This document shows, one piece after another, positions 63,232 to 64,000 of a stretch of DNA of 64,000 nucleotides (the stretch's first letter is position 1; each line of letters opens with the position of its first letter). The stretch is from Agrococcus jenensis (GTDB lineage: Bacteria; Actinomycetota; Actinomycetes; Actinomycetales; Microbacteriaceae). The notes beneath the pieces are model-generated. The model made no database searches. It had not been told where the DNA came from and was given only the letters and a program-made list of their open reading frames with translations. The stretch covers positions 1,984,001-2,048,000 of the forward strand of contig NZ_RKHJ01000001.1 of assembly GCF_003752465.1 (NCBI RefSeq), read 5' to 3'. The position numbers were made by a program, and so were the translations under genes.

Positions 63232-64000
63232 TTGGCCGAGCTGCTGCACCGCCTCGGAACGTTCGCCGCACGTCGCGCGTGGACGGTCCTGATCGCCTGG
63301 ATCGTCATCCTCGGCGTCGCCGTCGGCGGCTTCCTCGTCGGCTTCAAGGGGCTCTCGTCGAGCTTCGACATCCCCGGCACCGCCTCCGGCGACGTGATCG
63401 CCGAGCTCGAGCAGGAGCTGCCGGACTTCGCCGGCGCGACGGGCACCGTGGTCGTGCACGCCACCGATGGCGCGATCACCGACGAGCAGCGCGAGCAAGT
63501 CACGGCGCTCATCGACGGCGCCGAGGGGCTGCCCGACGTCGCCGCGGTGAACGACCCCTTCGCCACCGAGGAGGAGCGCGCCGAGCAGCAGCGCCAGCTC
63601 GAGGACGGCCGCGCGCAGCTCGAGGCCGGACAGCAGCAGATCGACGACGGCCGCGCGCAGCTCGAGGCGGGCGCCGCCCAGCTCGAGGCCGGCCAGGCCG
63701 CGCTCGACGCCGGCCGCGCGCAGGCGGAGGCCGCGGGCTTCCCGACCGCTCAGCTCGACGCCCAGCAGGCGCAGCTCGATGCGCAGCGCGCGGTCGTCGA
63801 GGAGCAGCGCGCCCAGCTCGACGAGGGCCAGGCCGAGCTCGAGACCCAAGCGGCCCGCCTCGAGCGCGGCACCGAGCTGCTCGAGCTCGCCGACGGCATC
63901 CGGCTCGTCTCGGACGACGGCGCGACCGCGCTCGTCACCGTCTCGTACACCGAGACCCGCCTCGAGCTGCCGCAGGAGTCGAAGGACGCCACCATGGCGC
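63232..64000 (+). CDS. MMPL/RND-family transporter, N-terminal part (partial)
   Basis: Open to the window end; 256 codons present. TTG start at 63232, placed by GGAAGGG at 63219-63225, 6 nt upstream. Residues of about 15-40 are a transmembrane helix (ARRAWTVLIAWIVILGVAVG), then SSSFDIPGTASGDVIAELEQ as in YdfJ-type MMPL pumps. Residues of about 115-215 are a periodic coiled coil of QLEAGQAALDAGRAQ-type repeats inserted in the extracellular loop. Likely an exporter of lipid or drug controlled by the adjacent TetR. Confidence 0.85.
   Translation, partial: MAELLHRLGTFAARRAWTVLIAWIVILGVAVGGFLVGFKGLSSSFDIPGTASGDVIAELEQELPDFAGATGTVVVHATDGAITDEQREQVTALIDGAEGLPDVAAVNDPFATEEERAEQQRQLEDGRAQLEAGQQQIDDGRAQLEAGAAQLEAGQAALDAGRAQAEAAGFPTAQLDAQQAQLDAQRAVVEEQRAQLDEGQAELETQAARLERGTELLELADGIRLVSDDGATALVTVSYTETRLELPQESKDATMA

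Overview
The window is high-GC actinobacterial chromosome. The 16S sequence, the gene order and the codon usage all suggest family Microbacteriaceae. The genus cannot be fixed from the sequence alone; an Agrococcus-like relative is a guess. Gene order from the tyrosyl-tRNA synthetase to the Der GTPase follows the conserved actinobacterial block known from Mycobacterium tuberculosis (tyrS, TPR protein, HAD phosphatase, small ORF, tlyA, nadK, recN, pyrG, NUDIX, xerD, parA, scpA, scpB, rluB, cmk, der).

Layout. 1-3803: end of argJ, then argB, argF and argH, translationally coupled arginine biosynthesis genes. 3823-5127: tyrS. 5182-20028: two almost identical rrn operons (16S-23S-5S) in direct repeat, 9037 bp apart. 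They enclose two genes: a repeat-rich polyampholyte protein with a TPR-like middle, and an HAD phosphatase. 20035-22590: an APH(3')-like kinase (minus), an MBL hydrolase and an NAD-dependent epimerase-like protein. 22587-29341: small ORF, tlyA, nadK, recN, pyrG, NUDIX, xerD. 29354-30379: a probable ACC deaminase. 30467-36747: parA, scpA, scpB, rluB, tyrA, cmk, der, nearly all overlapping. 36801-39680 (minus): MFS transporter, clpS, DUF2017, pdxY in one operon. 39721-40575: iron-box-controlled siderophore-interacting protein. 40682-46629: long GAPDH, FBP-domain protein, amidohydrolase, thiolase, S10 peptidase. 46771-47936: tRNA-Pro(GGG) followed by a PD-(D/E)XK endonuclease-like gene that runs in frame into a small ORF with its own start signals. 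48019-51033 (minus): cNMP-binding/TrxR-like fusion, PAP2 phosphatase, DUF3054. 51153-52286: unrecognised 377-aa protein. 52396-54655: metNIQ transporter. 54674-57449 (minus): ketosynthase and AMP ligase. 57473-59888: DUF1684, DUF2256 and a photolyase/cryptochrome homologue without any cysteine. 60167-62535: ohrR, ohr, DoxX, MDR reductase. 62545-64000: TetR regulator divergent from an MMPL transporter that leaves the window.

Most genes are housekeeping and packed in operons joined by ATGA, GTGA or TGATG junctions. A recurring start architecture is a TANNNT -10 hexamer placed 5-8 nt before the start codon, which implies leaderless mRNAs for about a dozen genes. Several loci point to stress or niche functions: organic peroxide detoxification, iron uptake, light-dependent DNA repair, ACC degradation (plant association) and methionine import. 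Domain names are from recall of families, not from a search.
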